Under the pieces are notes generated by a model. The model was not told the origin of the DNA and searched no databases. It saw nothing but the letters and a program-made list of their open reading frames with translations. Shown piece by piece: positions 1-7,683 of a DNA stretch of 64,000 nucleotides; position 1 is the stretch's first letter, and the number at the start of each line of letters is the position of its first letter. The stretch covers positions 3,672 through 67,671 of the forward strand of contig CAYZPM010000021.1 of assembly GCA_964480365.1 (NCBI GenBank), in the 5' to 3' direction. Made by a program: the position numbers and the translations under genes. This DNA is from CAIQPV01 sp964480365 (lineage in GTDB: Bacteria; Pseudomonadota; Gammaproteobacteria; Burkholderiales; Gallionellaceae).

Positions 1-420
1 CCGATGCTGATCTATCCGTCGCTGCATTACCAGAACGGCGGCATCGAGATCAACGAACGTTGTGAGACTGATCTCCCCGGCCTGTATGTGGCGGGTGAAG
101 CTTCCGGTGGCCTGCATGGCCGCAATCGCTTGATGGGCAACTCGGTGCTCGACTACAACGTGTTCGGACGTCGCGCCGGAAAGTATGCCAGCGAATACGC
201 CAAGACCGTCAAGCTCGGAAAACTCAGCGTGGCTCATATCGACGCTTATGAAAAACAATTGACGGAAGCCAATGTAAAAACAGATCTGGTTACTCCTATA
301 CTGTTGCCCTCATACGCCCCCAAGGATGTCAAGAAACGCCAACTGGTGCGTGGCGGCAATTCGCTGCCCGGTGCGTCGGTGTTGCAAAACCGCCTGCATG
401 ACGAAAGAGCTGACGCCTGA
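1..420 (+). CDS. Fumarate reductase/succinate dehydrogenase-type flavoprotein, C-terminal part (5' truncated by window)
   Basis: The reading frame is open from the first base and ends in TGA at 418-420, so only about the last 139 residues are seen. The stretch GLYVAGEASGGLHGRNRLMG matches the C-terminal FAD-contacting segment of the fumarate reductase/succinate dehydrogenase/L-aspartate oxidase flavoprotein family. It is followed by a helical tail that is short for SdhA. No membrane-anchor or classical iron-sulfur SdhB gene follows. HdrC- and HdrB-like genes follow instead, which recalls the TfrA flavoprotein of thiol:fumarate reductase (TfrA plus an HdrC-HdrB-like TfrB). The exact substrate (fumarate, aspartate or another) cannot be fixed without the N-terminal two thirds. 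The stop overlaps the next start by one base (TGATG), so the two are probably translationally coupled. Confidence 0.8.
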   Translation, partial: PMLIYPSLHYQNGGIEINERCETDLPGLYVAGEASGGLHGRNRLMGNSVLDYNVFGRRAGKYASEYAKTVKLGKLSVAHIDAYEKQLTEANVKTDLVTPILLPSYAPKDVKKRQLVRGGNSLPGASVLQNRLHDERADA

Positions 421-953
421 TGAGTCACGTTGACGATAAAGTAATCGAGCTGGCGCGCACCGCGCTCAGCTTCGAGTATGGTGGCGAGCATTTTTTCCGC
501 CATGCCGCCGAGATGACGCGCAATGCCAGCGGCAAAGCCATGTTCCTGCGTCTCGCGGAAGAAAATAATGATCGCATGGAGGATATGCAAAGCTTGTTCG
601 GTGCCATTATGGGCAATGACCTGTGGCAGCGCCTTGCCGTCGAAGAGAAGGCGAATGCCCATCCGTCTCATGTCGTCGCCGAGATGGAGGCCGAAGTCAC
701 TCGTCGCGGACACAGCGTGGTGGCCGACGATACTCAGGCGTTGCGCATGGCTATGGAACTGGAACGGCGGATTATCCATGTGTACAAGGATCTGGCATTC
801 CAAATCAAAGATCAGGATGTCATCACCCTGATAGGCAAAATAATCGAAGGGGAGTGCTTCCAATATGACAACTTGCAAGCGCAACTGGACAGTGTGCTGA
901 ACACCGGCTTGTGGCTGGACATGCCCGAATTCCGCATGGATGGAAAGTTCTGA
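420..953 (+). CDS. Ferritin-like/rubrerythrin-like domain protein
   Basis: This 177-residue protein is predicted to be all-helical with the spacing of a four-helix ferritin-like bundle: EYGGEHFFRHAAEM, LAEENNDRMEDM, MELERRIIHVYKDLA and IIEGECFQYDNL. Rubrerythrin-type di-iron sites use E and ExxH pairs. Here the positions that would carry the ExxH histidines look substituted (NNDRM, CFQYD), so a normal di-iron centre is doubtful. There is no C-terminal rubredoxin domain. It sits between the flavoprotein and hdrC genes and overlaps the upstream stop by one base, so it is part of the same transcript. A role in oxygen or peroxide protection of the FeS-rich complex, or an assembly role, is inference only. 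Confidence 0.7.
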   Translation: MSHVDDKVIELARTALSFEYGGEHFFRHAAEMTRNASGKAMFLRLAEENNDRMEDMQSLFGAIMGNDLWQRLAVEEKANAHPSHVVAEMEAEVTRRGHSVVADDTQALRMAMELERRIIHVYKDLAFQIKDQDVITLIGKIIEGECFQYDNLQAQLDSVLNTGLWLDMPEFRMDGKF

Positions 954-963
954 GAGGCCCGAC

Positions 964-1383
964 ATGAACGATACGACTCTGCGTCTCTCTTCCAGCATCG
1001 GCAGCGCCTTCGTGGCCAAGGTCGAAAAGGTCAGCGGGCAGAAGCTGTGGGCATGCTACCAGTGCGGTAAATGTTCCGCCGGTTGCCCGATGGCGGCACA
1101 TATGGACATCCTGCCCAACCAGATCGTGCGCATGGCGCAACTTGGGATGCAGAAAAAGTTACTGGCTTCAAAAACCATCTGGACTTGCGTGTCTTGCATG
1201 ACTTGCAACTCGCGTTGTCCGAAAGATATCCGCATCGCCGAAGTGATCGAATCGCTGCGCCAGACTGCGCTGCACAACGGCCAGCGCGATGACCGTCTGA
1301 ATATCATGGAAATGTCTCCCGAAGCGCGTGGCGATTTGCCGCCCATCGCCATGATCAGCGCCATGCGTAAACTGACCTCCTGA
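964..1383 (+). CDS. HdrC-like 4Fe-4S subunit
   Basis: The 139-residue protein has two CxxCxxCxxxC [4Fe-4S] ligand sets, CYQCGKCSAGC at about residues 31-41 and CVSCMTCNSRC at about 75-85. This is the layout of heterodisulfide reductase subunit C and of the N-terminal half of TfrB. I use the ATG at 964 because an upstream in-frame start at 940 lies inside the end of the preceding gene. In HdrABC complexes, HdrC relays electrons from the bifurcating flavoprotein HdrA to HdrB. The HdrB-like gene follows after 20 bp, as expected for that arrangement. Confidence 0.87.
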   Translation: MNDTTLRLSSSIGSAFVAKVEKVSGQKLWACYQCGKCSAGCPMAAHMDILPNQIVRMAQLGMQKKLLASKTIWTCVSCMTCNSRCPKDIRIAEVIESLRQTALHNGQRDDRLNIMEMSPEARGDLPPIAMISAMRKLTS

Positions 1384-1403
1384 CGGGAAGCGAAAACAGA
1401 ACG

Positions 1404-2282
1404 ATGAAGCTTATTTATTATCCCGGCTGTACGCTGAAAAACAGCGCGAGAAATTTCGACACTTCCACGGTTACCTCCATGGCAAAACTGGATGTGGAAG
1501 TCGAAGAACTGGAGCGCTGGAATTGCTGCGGCACGGTGCATGCTCTGGGTTCCGACAACGTGATGAACCGCGTTGCGCCGGTGACCAATCTGATCCGCGT
1601 CAAGGAAGCGCAAGCCAGCGAGTTCATGACTTCCTGCGCCATGTGCTACAACACGCTCAAACGCGCCAACAACGACGTGAAGCAGCATGCCGACAAGCTG
1701 AATACCATCAACGAATTCCTCAACCTCGAACAAACCAAATATCAGGGCGATGTGGAAGTGCGGCACCTGCTCGAATATCTGCGCGACCGCGTCGGCTTCG
1801 ACAAGCTGGCCGCAAAGGTGAAGAAGCCGCTCAAGGGATTGCGCGTGGCCTGCTATTACGGCTGCCTGCTGGTGCGCCCCAAGGAAGTCGCGTTCGACGA
1901 TGTCGAAAATCCGCTGATCATGGAAAACCTGATCAGCGCGCTCGGCGCCACGCCGGTAAATTTTGCGCTGAAGACCGAGTGTTGCGGCGCTTACCATGCC
2001 GTCGGCTCTCCCGGAATTATTGCCGACCGCACCGATAAGATCATGGGTTCGGCCAACGAGGAGCAGGTGGACTTGGTGGTGGTGAGTTGCCCGCTGTGCG
2101 CCTACAACCTGGACTTCAAACAGGATGACGCGAAGCGGCTCAATCCGGAATTCCAGCATATGCCGGTGCTGTACTTCACCCAGTTGATGGCGCTGGCGCT
2201 CGAATGCGGCAAGGAAGCCCTGGGTTTCGACCTGCACCATATTGATCCGTTGCCGACTCTCGCGGCACGCGGCTTGGCTTAG
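1404..2282 (+). CDS. HdrB-like subunit with two CCG domains
   Basis: This 292-residue protein has the duplicated cysteine-rich CCG architecture of heterodisulfide reductase subunit B. The first half has CCG at residues 41-43 plus SCAMC near 78-81. The second has CCG at 193-195 plus SCPLC near 229-232. In HdrB these cysteines bind two noncubane [4Fe-4S] clusters that reduce a disulfide. In TfrB-like proteins they pass electrons between thiols and the fumarate reductase flavoprotein. Both cysteine sets appear complete, so the subunit should be active. Its disulfide substrate is unknown in bacteria of this kind, and an electron-transfer role to the upstream flavoprotein is an alternative. Confidence 0.88.
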   Translation: MKLIYYPGCTLKNSARNFDTSTVTSMAKLDVEVEELERWNCCGTVHALGSDNVMNRVAPVTNLIRVKEAQASEFMTSCAMCYNTLKRANNDVKQHADKLNTINEFLNLEQTKYQGDVEVRHLLEYLRDRVGFDKLAAKVKKPLKGLRVACYYGCLLVRPKEVAFDDVENPLIMENLISALGATPVNFALKTECCGAYHAVGSPGIIADRTDKIMGSANEEQVDLVVVSCPLCAYNLDFKQDDAKRLNPEFQHMPVLYFTQLMALALECGKEALGFDLHHIDPLPTLAARGLA

Positions 2283-2292
2283 GGAAGAACGT

Positions 2293-2556
2293 ATGGCTAC
2301 TTACTTTAACGATCTCAAACCGCTGCACGGCAGGGTTTATGTTAACGACACCTGGTGCAAGGGCTGCGGCTTTTGCGTGCAGTTTTGTCCGACCAACGTG
2401 CTGGACACTTCACCGGAATTCAACGCCAAGGGTTATCACCCGCCCTATGCCAAGAATCCTGAGAAATGCCGTGATTGCAACTATTGCCAGTTGATCTGTC
2501 CCGAGTTCGCCATTTTCGTGGAACGGGATGATGGAGCCGAGAAAGGAAAAGAATGA
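2293..2556 (+). CDS. korD: 2-oxoacid:ferredoxin oxidoreductase delta (ferredoxin) subunit, OorD/KorD type
   Basis: The 87-residue protein carries two [4Fe-4S] ferredoxin motifs, CKGCGFCVQFCP and CRDCNYCQLICP. This is typical of the small delta subunit of four-subunit 2-oxoglutarate or related 2-oxoacid:ferredoxin oxidoreductases. The ATG at 2293, behind AGGGAAGAAC, is preferred over an upstream start that would overlap hdrB by 40 bp. Its stop overlaps the start of the alpha gene by 4 bp (ATGA), which indicates coupled translation. It should relay electrons between the TPP/FeS catalytic core and external ferredoxin. Confidence 0.88.
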   Translation: MATYFNDLKPLHGRVYVNDTWCKGCGFCVQFCPTNVLDTSPEFNAKGYHPPYAKNPEKCRDCNYCQLICPEFAIFVERDDGAEKGKE

Positions 2557-3734
2557 AGAAGTATAAATCTAAAACCGTGCCCGCCGACCCCAAGGGGGTT
2601 GATTCCGGCCCGCATTTCATGGATGGCGATCATGCCTTGGCCGAAGGCGCACTGGCTGCAGGTTGCCGCTTCTTCGCCGGTTATCCCATCACCCCCTCGA
2701 CCGAGACTTTCGAGCGTTTTGCCGAGCGGGCGCCTGAAGTCGGCGCGATGTTCATCCAGATGGAAGATGAGCTCTCTGCCATCGCCGCCAATATCGGCGC
2801 GGTCTGGGGCGGGCAGAAGGTGATGACCGTGACCTGCGGCCCCGGTTTCTCGCTGATGGTGGAAAATATCGGCCTGGCCGCCATGACCGAAACGCCCATG
2901 GTTATTTGCAATGTGCAACGTGCGGGCCCGTCGACCGGCGCGCCCACGCTGACCGCGCAGCAGGACATGATGCAGGCGCGCTACGGCCCGCATGGCGACA
3001 ACGCCATGATCGCACTCTCGCCGGACAGCCCGCAGGAGTGTTTTGACCTCGCCATCGAGGCCTTCAACCTGTCCGAATACTACCGCGTGCCGGTCATCAT
3101 CCTGGCAGACGAGACGGTAGGCCACATGCACGAGAAGGTGGTCATTCCGCCCGCCGAGCAGATCAAGATCGTGCCGCGCAACAACTACAACGGCCCCAAG
3201 GAAGATTTTCGCCCGTACAAATTCGACGGTCAGGGCGGCCACCCGATGACGCGCGCGGGCGACGGCTACCATTTCCACATCACCGGCCTCACGCATAACG
3301 AGCGCGGCTATCCGGTGGTGACGGCAGAGCAGAACAAGATTGTGGTCACGCACCTGATGGAAAAGATCAACGGCAATGCCGACGACATCGTCCGTCTCGA
3401 AGAGAATGATATCGACGGCGCCGATGTGGTGGTGGTGTCTTACGGCATCACTTCGCGCATCGCGGTCAAAGCCGTTCAGGATGCACGCAAGGAAGGCATC
3501 AAGGTCGGTTCGCTGCGCATGATTACCATCTGGCCGTTCTGCGAAAAACGCATCCGCGAACTGGCTCCCAAGATCAAGTGTTTCGTCGTGCCCGAACTCA
3601 ATTACGGACAGATGGTGCTCGAAGTCGAGCGCTGTGCGGGCGGCAAGTGCAAGGTGATCAGCGTCAACCACTGCGGCGGCGCGGTGCATGACCCCGAAGT
3701 AATTCTGGATGCGATCAGAAAGGGAAACAAATGA
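2553..3734 (+). CDS. korA: 2-oxoacid:ferredoxin oxidoreductase subunit alpha (2-oxoglutarate type)
   Basis: This 393-residue protein matches the length of OorA/KorA alpha subunits that are not fused to the gamma domain. It starts with the pyrimidine-binding core segment FMDGDHALAEGALAAGCRFF followed by GYPITPSTE, a hallmark of the family. A C-terminal domain includes VVVSYGITSR and LRMITIWPF. The complete enzyme decarboxylates 2-oxoglutarate to succinyl-CoA with ferredoxin reduction, or carboxylates succinyl-CoA when strongly reduced ferredoxin is available. Assignment to 2-oxoglutarate rather than pyruvate or another 2-oxoacid rests on the DABC subunit pattern and is not proven. The gene overlaps both neighbours by 4 bp. 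Confidence 0.88.
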   Translation: MKKYKSKTVPADPKGVDSGPHFMDGDHALAEGALAAGCRFFAGYPITPSTETFERFAERAPEVGAMFIQMEDELSAIAANIGAVWGGQKVMTVTCGPGFSLMVENIGLAAMTETPMVICNVQRAGPSTGAPTLTAQQDMMQARYGPHGDNAMIALSPDSPQECFDLAIEAFNLSEYYRVPVIILADETVGHMHEKVVIPPAEQIKIVPRNNYNGPKEDFRPYKFDGQGGHPMTRAGDGYHFHITGLTHNERGYPVVTAEQNKIVVTHLMEKINGNADDIVRLEENDIDGADVVVVSYGITSRIAVKAVQDARKEGIKVGSLRMITIWPFCEKRIRELAPKIKCFVVPELNYGQMVLEVERCAGGKCKVISVNHCGGAVHDPEVILDAIRKGNK

Positions 3735-4963
3735 GTATGGATACCGCTAAATTCAAAAATGCCAGCCCCATGGCGGGCACGCTGCGCATGGACCGGATGG
3801 CGCACATCTGGTGCCCCGGTTGCGGTATCGGTTCCGAGGTAAACGCCTTTGCCGAAGCCGTCAAGCGTAGCGGCATCGACCCTGACAAGCTGGCCGTCGT
3901 TTCCGGCATCGGTTGCACCGGGCGGGTGGCGGGCTATGTTGATTTCGACTCGATCCATACCACGCACGGACGCGCCATTCCCGTGGCCACCGGACTCAAA
4001 CTGGCCAATCCGAACATGAAGGTGGTGGTATTCAGCGGCGAAGGCGATCTCACGGGCATCGGCGGCAACCACTTCATCCATGCCGCGCGCCGCAACATGG
4101 ACATCGTGGTCATCTGCAACAACAATTTCACCTATGGCATGACCGGCGGGCAAGTTACGCCGACGACTCCGCATTCGGCGATTTCCTCGACCACGCCATA
4201 TGGTAACCACGAGTATCCGTTCAACCTGCCGTTCCTGGCCGATGCGGCTGGAGCCACTTACATCGCGCGCTGGACATCGATGCATTCACGCAACCTGATC
4301 CAGTCGATAGAAGAGGCGCTGTCGCGCAAGGGGTTTTCTTTCATCGAGATCATCTCGCCTTGCACCACACTTTATTTGCGCCGCAATCGTCTCGGCGACG
4401 GTGTGGATGCGCTGCAGTTCTATCAGGAAAACGCTGTTCTCAAGCACGGTTGCGACACGCGCGAAGCGGATATCGACTTTCAGGGCAAGATTGTCATCGG
4501 CAAGTTTGTCGACAAGAACAAGCCGACCTATAGCGAAGCACTCGATGAACGCTGTGTAAAGGTGGTGGGCGACGACTACGAGCTTTACGGCAAGACCGTT
4601 CCAGAGCGCGAGGCCGAAGAAAAAGCCGAGAAGGAGCGCATCGCCGCGCGTCGTGCGGCAGTGCAGGCCGAAGAGGAAGAGGTCAAGAAAGTGTTGGCAA
4701 AGGCTGCGGCCAAGATTCCGGTCAAGGCATCGGCGAAAAAGGTTCTGGCCAAAGCTGCGAAAAAAGCTGTGGCAAAAGCGCCTGCCAAGGCAGCGGCGAA
4801 AAAAGCCGCAACTCCGGCCAAGACCGTGAAGAAGTCTGCTGCTAAGGCGCCAGCCAAAGCGGTGACAAAGAAGGCTGCGACGAAAGCCGCACCCAAAGTG
4901 ATTGCCAAGGCCGCTGCAAAGAAAGCTGCGGTCAAAAGCCCAGCCAAGAAAACCCGCAAGTAG
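3731..4963 (+). CDS. korB: 2-oxoacid:ferredoxin oxidoreductase subunit beta with Lys/Ala-rich histone H1-like tail
   Basis: Residues about 15-280 form a normal TPP-binding beta subunit: HIWCPGCGIGSEV near the N-terminus, SGIGCTGRVAGY, then the TPP/Mg motif region SGEGDLTGIGGNHFI followed by CNNNFTYGMTGGQ. Family members usually stop near 280-300 residues, but this protein has 410. The extra part begins with a charged EREAEEKAEKERIAARRAA helix and continues with about 90 residues of AKKA/KAPAK/KAAAKK repeats, like bacterial histone H1-like or AlgP tails. The tail is in frame and ends in TAG, followed at once by a palindromic repeat. It could bind nucleic acid or polyanions, or tether the complex. 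Its function is unknown. Confidence 0.9.
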   Translation: MSMDTAKFKNASPMAGTLRMDRMAHIWCPGCGIGSEVNAFAEAVKRSGIDPDKLAVVSGIGCTGRVAGYVDFDSIHTTHGRAIPVATGLKLANPNMKVVVFSGEGDLTGIGGNHFIHAARRNMDIVVICNNNFTYGMTGGQVTPTTPHSAISSTTPYGNHEYPFNLPFLADAAGATYIARWTSMHSRNLIQSIEEALSRKGFSFIEIISPCTTLYLRRNRLGDGVDALQFYQENAVLKHGCDTREADIDFQGKIVIGKFVDKNKPTYSEALDERCVKVVGDDYELYGKTVPEREAEEKAEKERIAARRAAVQAEEEEVKKVLAKAAAKIPVKASAKKVLAKAAKKAVAKAPAKAAAKKAATPAKTVKKSAAKAPAKAVTKKAATKAAPKVIAKAAAKKAAVKSPAKKTRK

Positions 4964-4976
4964 AGAGAGCGGGGTT

Positions 4977-5037
4977 GTAGGTGCGAATTTATTCGCACAC
5001 GCACCATGGGTAAATGTGCGAATAAATTCGCACCTAC
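4977..5037. repeat. Palindromic intergenic repeat, GTAGGTGCGAATTTATTCGCAC family
   Basis: Two 22-bp arms (4977-4998 and 5016-5037) are perfect inverted copies separated by 17 bp, and each arm also contains its own hairpin (GTGCGAA...TTCGCAC). The element fills the gap between korB and korC inside an otherwise tightly packed operon, so it lies in the transcript and could act in mRNA stability or translation balance. A single arm occurs again at 51750-51771 right after mnmA. Confidence 0.9.
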
Positions 5038-5076
5038 GAGATTGTAAAACGTTCAGGCTAGACAGGAAGAATACGC

Positions 5077-5640
5077 ATGAGCACTCAGGAAATCAGGTTT
5101 TCGGGATTCGGCGGACAGGGCATCATTCGTTGCGCGCTGATCACGGGCAAGGCGTTGTCCCTGTACGACGACAAATTTGCCACCATGACCCAGAGCTTCG
5201 GCCCGGAGGCGCGCGGCAGCGCCTGTGCGGCGCAACTCGTGGTGTCCGACAGCCGTATCCTCTATCCCTATATCACCCAGCCCGGCGTCCTCATGTCGCT
5301 GTCGCAGGAAGCCTATGATTTGTACTATCCGGAGTTGCCCAAGGGCGGCGCGCTGATCGTCGAGGAGGATCTGGTGAAATTGAAATCAGACCATGCCGAT
5401 CTCAAATTGTGGCGCGTACCGGCCACCCGCTTCGCCGAGGAACTGGGCAACCGTCTGTTCACCAATCTTGTGGCGTTGGGTTTTCTCACCGCCGTGACCA
5501 AAGTGGTGACCGCCGATGCGATGAAGAAAGCGCTGCCGGGACTTGTCCCCGACCGTTTCCTGAAAATCAACCTCAAGGCCTTCGAGAGAGGCTATGAATA
5601 TGGCGTCGAAGCCATGAGCAAGGCCGGAGCGACAGCATGA
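5077..5640 (+). CDS. korC: 2-oxoacid:ferredoxin oxidoreductase subunit gamma
   Basis: The protein has 187 residues, the normal size of an unfused gamma subunit. It opens with IRFSGFGGQGIIRCALITGK, the GxGGQG signature of the family, followed by TQSFGPEARGSACAAQLVVS. The start is supported by AGGAAG ahead of the ATG. It completes the DABC set of four subunits. The TGA overlaps the hdrA start by 4 bp, tying this enzyme physically and translationally to the bifurcating module and suggesting that ferredoxin made by one is used by the other. Confidence 0.9.
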   Translation: MSTQEIRFSGFGGQGIIRCALITGKALSLYDDKFATMTQSFGPEARGSACAAQLVVSDSRILYPYITQPGVLMSLSQEAYDLYYPELPKGGALIVEEDLVKLKSDHADLKLWRVPATRFAEELGNRLFTNLVALGFLTAVTKVVTADAMKKALPGLVPDRFLKINLKAFERGYEYGVEAMSKAGATA

Positions 5641-7586
5641 CGAAAAAGCGCACAGGCGTTTTCGTCTGCCATTGCGGCAACAACATCGCCGCCACCGTCG
5701 ATGTGGGGAAGGTGGTCGAGGCGATGTCCGGCGAGGAAAACGTCGTCCACTCGCAGGACTACGTCTACATGTGTTCCGATCCGGGACAGAACGCGGTGAT
5801 CCAGTCCATCAAGGACAAAAATCTGGACAGCGTGGTGATCTCCTGCTGCTCGCCTAACCTGCACGAAAAGACCTTCCGCGACAACGCCAAGATGGCGGGA
5901 CTGAACAGTTTCACCTGCGAGATCGCCAACATCCGCGAGCAGTGCGCCTGGGTGCACAAGGACAAGGACGAGGCGACCGCGAAGGCGATCAAGATTTCGC
6001 GCAGCGCCGTACGCCGCGCCGGACGCGATCAGGCTTTGGAACCGATCGCCGTTCCCGTCACGCGCAAAGCGCTGGTAATCGGCGGCGGCATCGCCGGGAT
6101 TCAGGCCGCGCTCGATATCGCCAACGCGGGAGTGGAAGTGATTCTGGTCGAGAAGCTGGCCACCATCGGCGGTCACATGCTGCAACTTTCAGAAACGTTC
6201 CCCACGCTGGACTGCTCGCAGTGCATTCTGTCGCCCAAGATGGTGGAAGTGTCGCGCCACCCGAAGATCAAGTTGATGACCTACAGCGAGGTGCAGGAAG
6301 TCAGCGGCTCAGTGGGCAATTTCCATGTCAAGATTCTGAAAAAACCCACTTATGTGGATCCCGAGTTGTGCAAGATTTGCGACGACTGCGCCAGTGTCTG
6401 TCCGGTCGTGGTGCCGAACGAACACGACCTCGGACTGACCGCGCGGCGCGCGATTCATATCCCGTTTGCCCAGGCCATTCCGGCCAGCTATACGCTGGAT
6501 GAAAGCGCCTGCCTGGGGCTGAATCCCGTGCGCTGCGGCAAGTGCAAGGATGCCTGCGATGTCGGTGCCATCAATTATGACATGCGGCCCGAGATCATCA
6601 CCGAGGAGGTGGGCGCCATCGTGGTGGCAACCGGCTTCGATCTTTATGCTCAGGAACACATGAACGAAATGGGCGGCGGCAAGGTGGAAGACGTGCTCGA
6701 CGGCCTCCAGTTTGAGCGCCTGTGTTCGGCTTCGGGCGCGACTAAAGGGCATGTGCTGAGGCCGTCCGACCGCACCGTACCCAAGGAAGTGGTGTTCATC
6801 CAGTGCGTCGGTTCGCGCGATCCGGCACAGCACTGCGCCTATTGTTCGAAGATTTGCTGCATGTACACCGCCAAGCATGCACGTCTGTACAAACACCATG
6901 TACCGGATGGCCGCGCTTATGTTTTCTACATCGACATCCGCTCCGGCGGCAAGGGCTACGAAGAATTCGTGCAGCGCGCGATGGAAGACGACGGCACCAT
7001 TTACCTGCGCGGCCGCGTGTCCAAACTGTATCGCAAAAACGGCAAGGTGCGCGTACTCGGCACCGATACCCTGACCGGACAGAACGTCGAGATCGACGCC
7101 GACATGGTGGTGTTGGCGCTCGCCATGGAACCCTCCAAGGGCACCGGAGAAATCGCCAAGACGCTGAAGATCGGTCGCGACAAGGATGGCTTTCTGGCCG
7201 AGTCTCATCCCAAGCTGAAACCGGTCGAGAGCGTCACCGCAGGTATCTTCCTGGCGGGTTGTGCGCAAGCGCCCAAGGACATTCCCGAGACCGTCGCCCA
7301 GGCCGGTGCGGCAGCTTCCAAGGTGATAGGTCTGCTGTCGCAGCCCACCCTAAGCCATGCGCCGACGGTCGCCCGCGTGCGCAACTCGCATTGCTCCGGC
7401 TGCGAGATGTGCGTGACCGCCTGTCCCTATAACGCGATTCATCTGGAGCATGGCAAGGCAGTGGTGAACGAAGTGCTGTGCGAAGGCTGCGGCAGTTGTT
7501 CGGCCACCTGTCTGCGCGCCGCGATTGAGGTGAAGAATGCGACCGCGTTGCAGATACATGAAATGATAGAGGCGTGTTTGGCGTAG
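5637..7586 (+). CDS. hdrA: HdrA-like flavin and iron-sulfur subunit
   Basis: This 649-residue protein follows the full HdrA plan. An N-terminal domain starts VFVCHCGNNIA with further cysteines near SCCSPNLHE. An FAD-binding Rossmann region follows (VIGGGIAGIQAALDIA) with the conserved CSQCILSPKM. A ferredoxin insert has CKICDDCASVCP and CGKCKDACDVGAI, then CAYCSKICC. Two C-terminal [4Fe-4S] motifs are CSGCEMCVTACP and CEGCGSCSATC. In HdrABC-Mvh/Flx complexes, HdrA holds the flavin that splits electrons between a high-potential path (HdrC-HdrB) and a low-potential path (ferredoxin). All cluster ligand sets expected for bifurcation seem present. It follows korC with a 4-bp overlap and precedes flx-like genes. 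Confidence 0.92.
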   Translation: MTKKRTGVFVCHCGNNIAATVDVGKVVEAMSGEENVVHSQDYVYMCSDPGQNAVIQSIKDKNLDSVVISCCSPNLHEKTFRDNAKMAGLNSFTCEIANIREQCAWVHKDKDEATAKAIKISRSAVRRAGRDQALEPIAVPVTRKALVIGGGIAGIQAALDIANAGVEVILVEKLATIGGHMLQLSETFPTLDCSQCILSPKMVEVSRHPKIKLMTYSEVQEVSGSVGNFHVKILKKPTYVDPELCKICDDCASVCPVVVPNEHDLGLTARRAIHIPFAQAIPASYTLDESACLGLNPVRCGKCKDACDVGAINYDMRPEIITEEVGAIVVATGFDLYAQEHMNEMGGGKVEDVLDGLQFERLCSASGATKGHVLRPSDRTVPKEVVFIQCVGSRDPAQHCAYCSKICCMYTAKHARLYKHHVPDGRAYVFYIDIRSGGKGYEEFVQRAMEDDGTIYLRGRVSKLYRKNGKVRVLGTDTLTGQNVEIDADMVVLALAMEPSKGTGEIAKTLKIGRDKDGFLAESHPKLKPVESVTAGIFLAGCAQAPKDIPETVAQAGAAASKVIGLLSQPTLSHAPTVARVRNSHCSGCEMCVTACPYNAIHLEHGKAVVNEVLCEGCGSCSATCLRAAIEVKNATALQIHEMIEACLA

Positions 7587-7662
7587 GGCGGATGAGCCGA
7601 AGGCGTTATCCGCCGAATGAAATTTTCAAAACGTCGGAAGGCGCTACGCTTTTCCGACCTAC
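7583..7662. repeat. Double-hairpin intergenic repeat (copy 1)
   Basis: The element begins at the hdrA stop codon with GTAGGGCGGAT and ends CCGACCTAC. It holds one hairpin (GGCGGAT...ATCCGCC), an AT-rich linker and a second hairpin (GTCGGAA...TTCCGAC), closed by GTAGG/CCTAC. The same plan and linker occur at 40247-40324 after clpA, so this is a dispersed family. Here it lies within the operon, between hdrA and flxD. Confidence 0.85.
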
Positions 7663-7683
7663 ATGTTGAACGAAGGAAGATAG

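Noticed and set aside
4977..5037. Rho-independent terminator splitting the kor genes
   Set aside because: The stem is strong, but there is no following T-run and the arms recur elsewhere as a repeat, so it is listed as a repeat.
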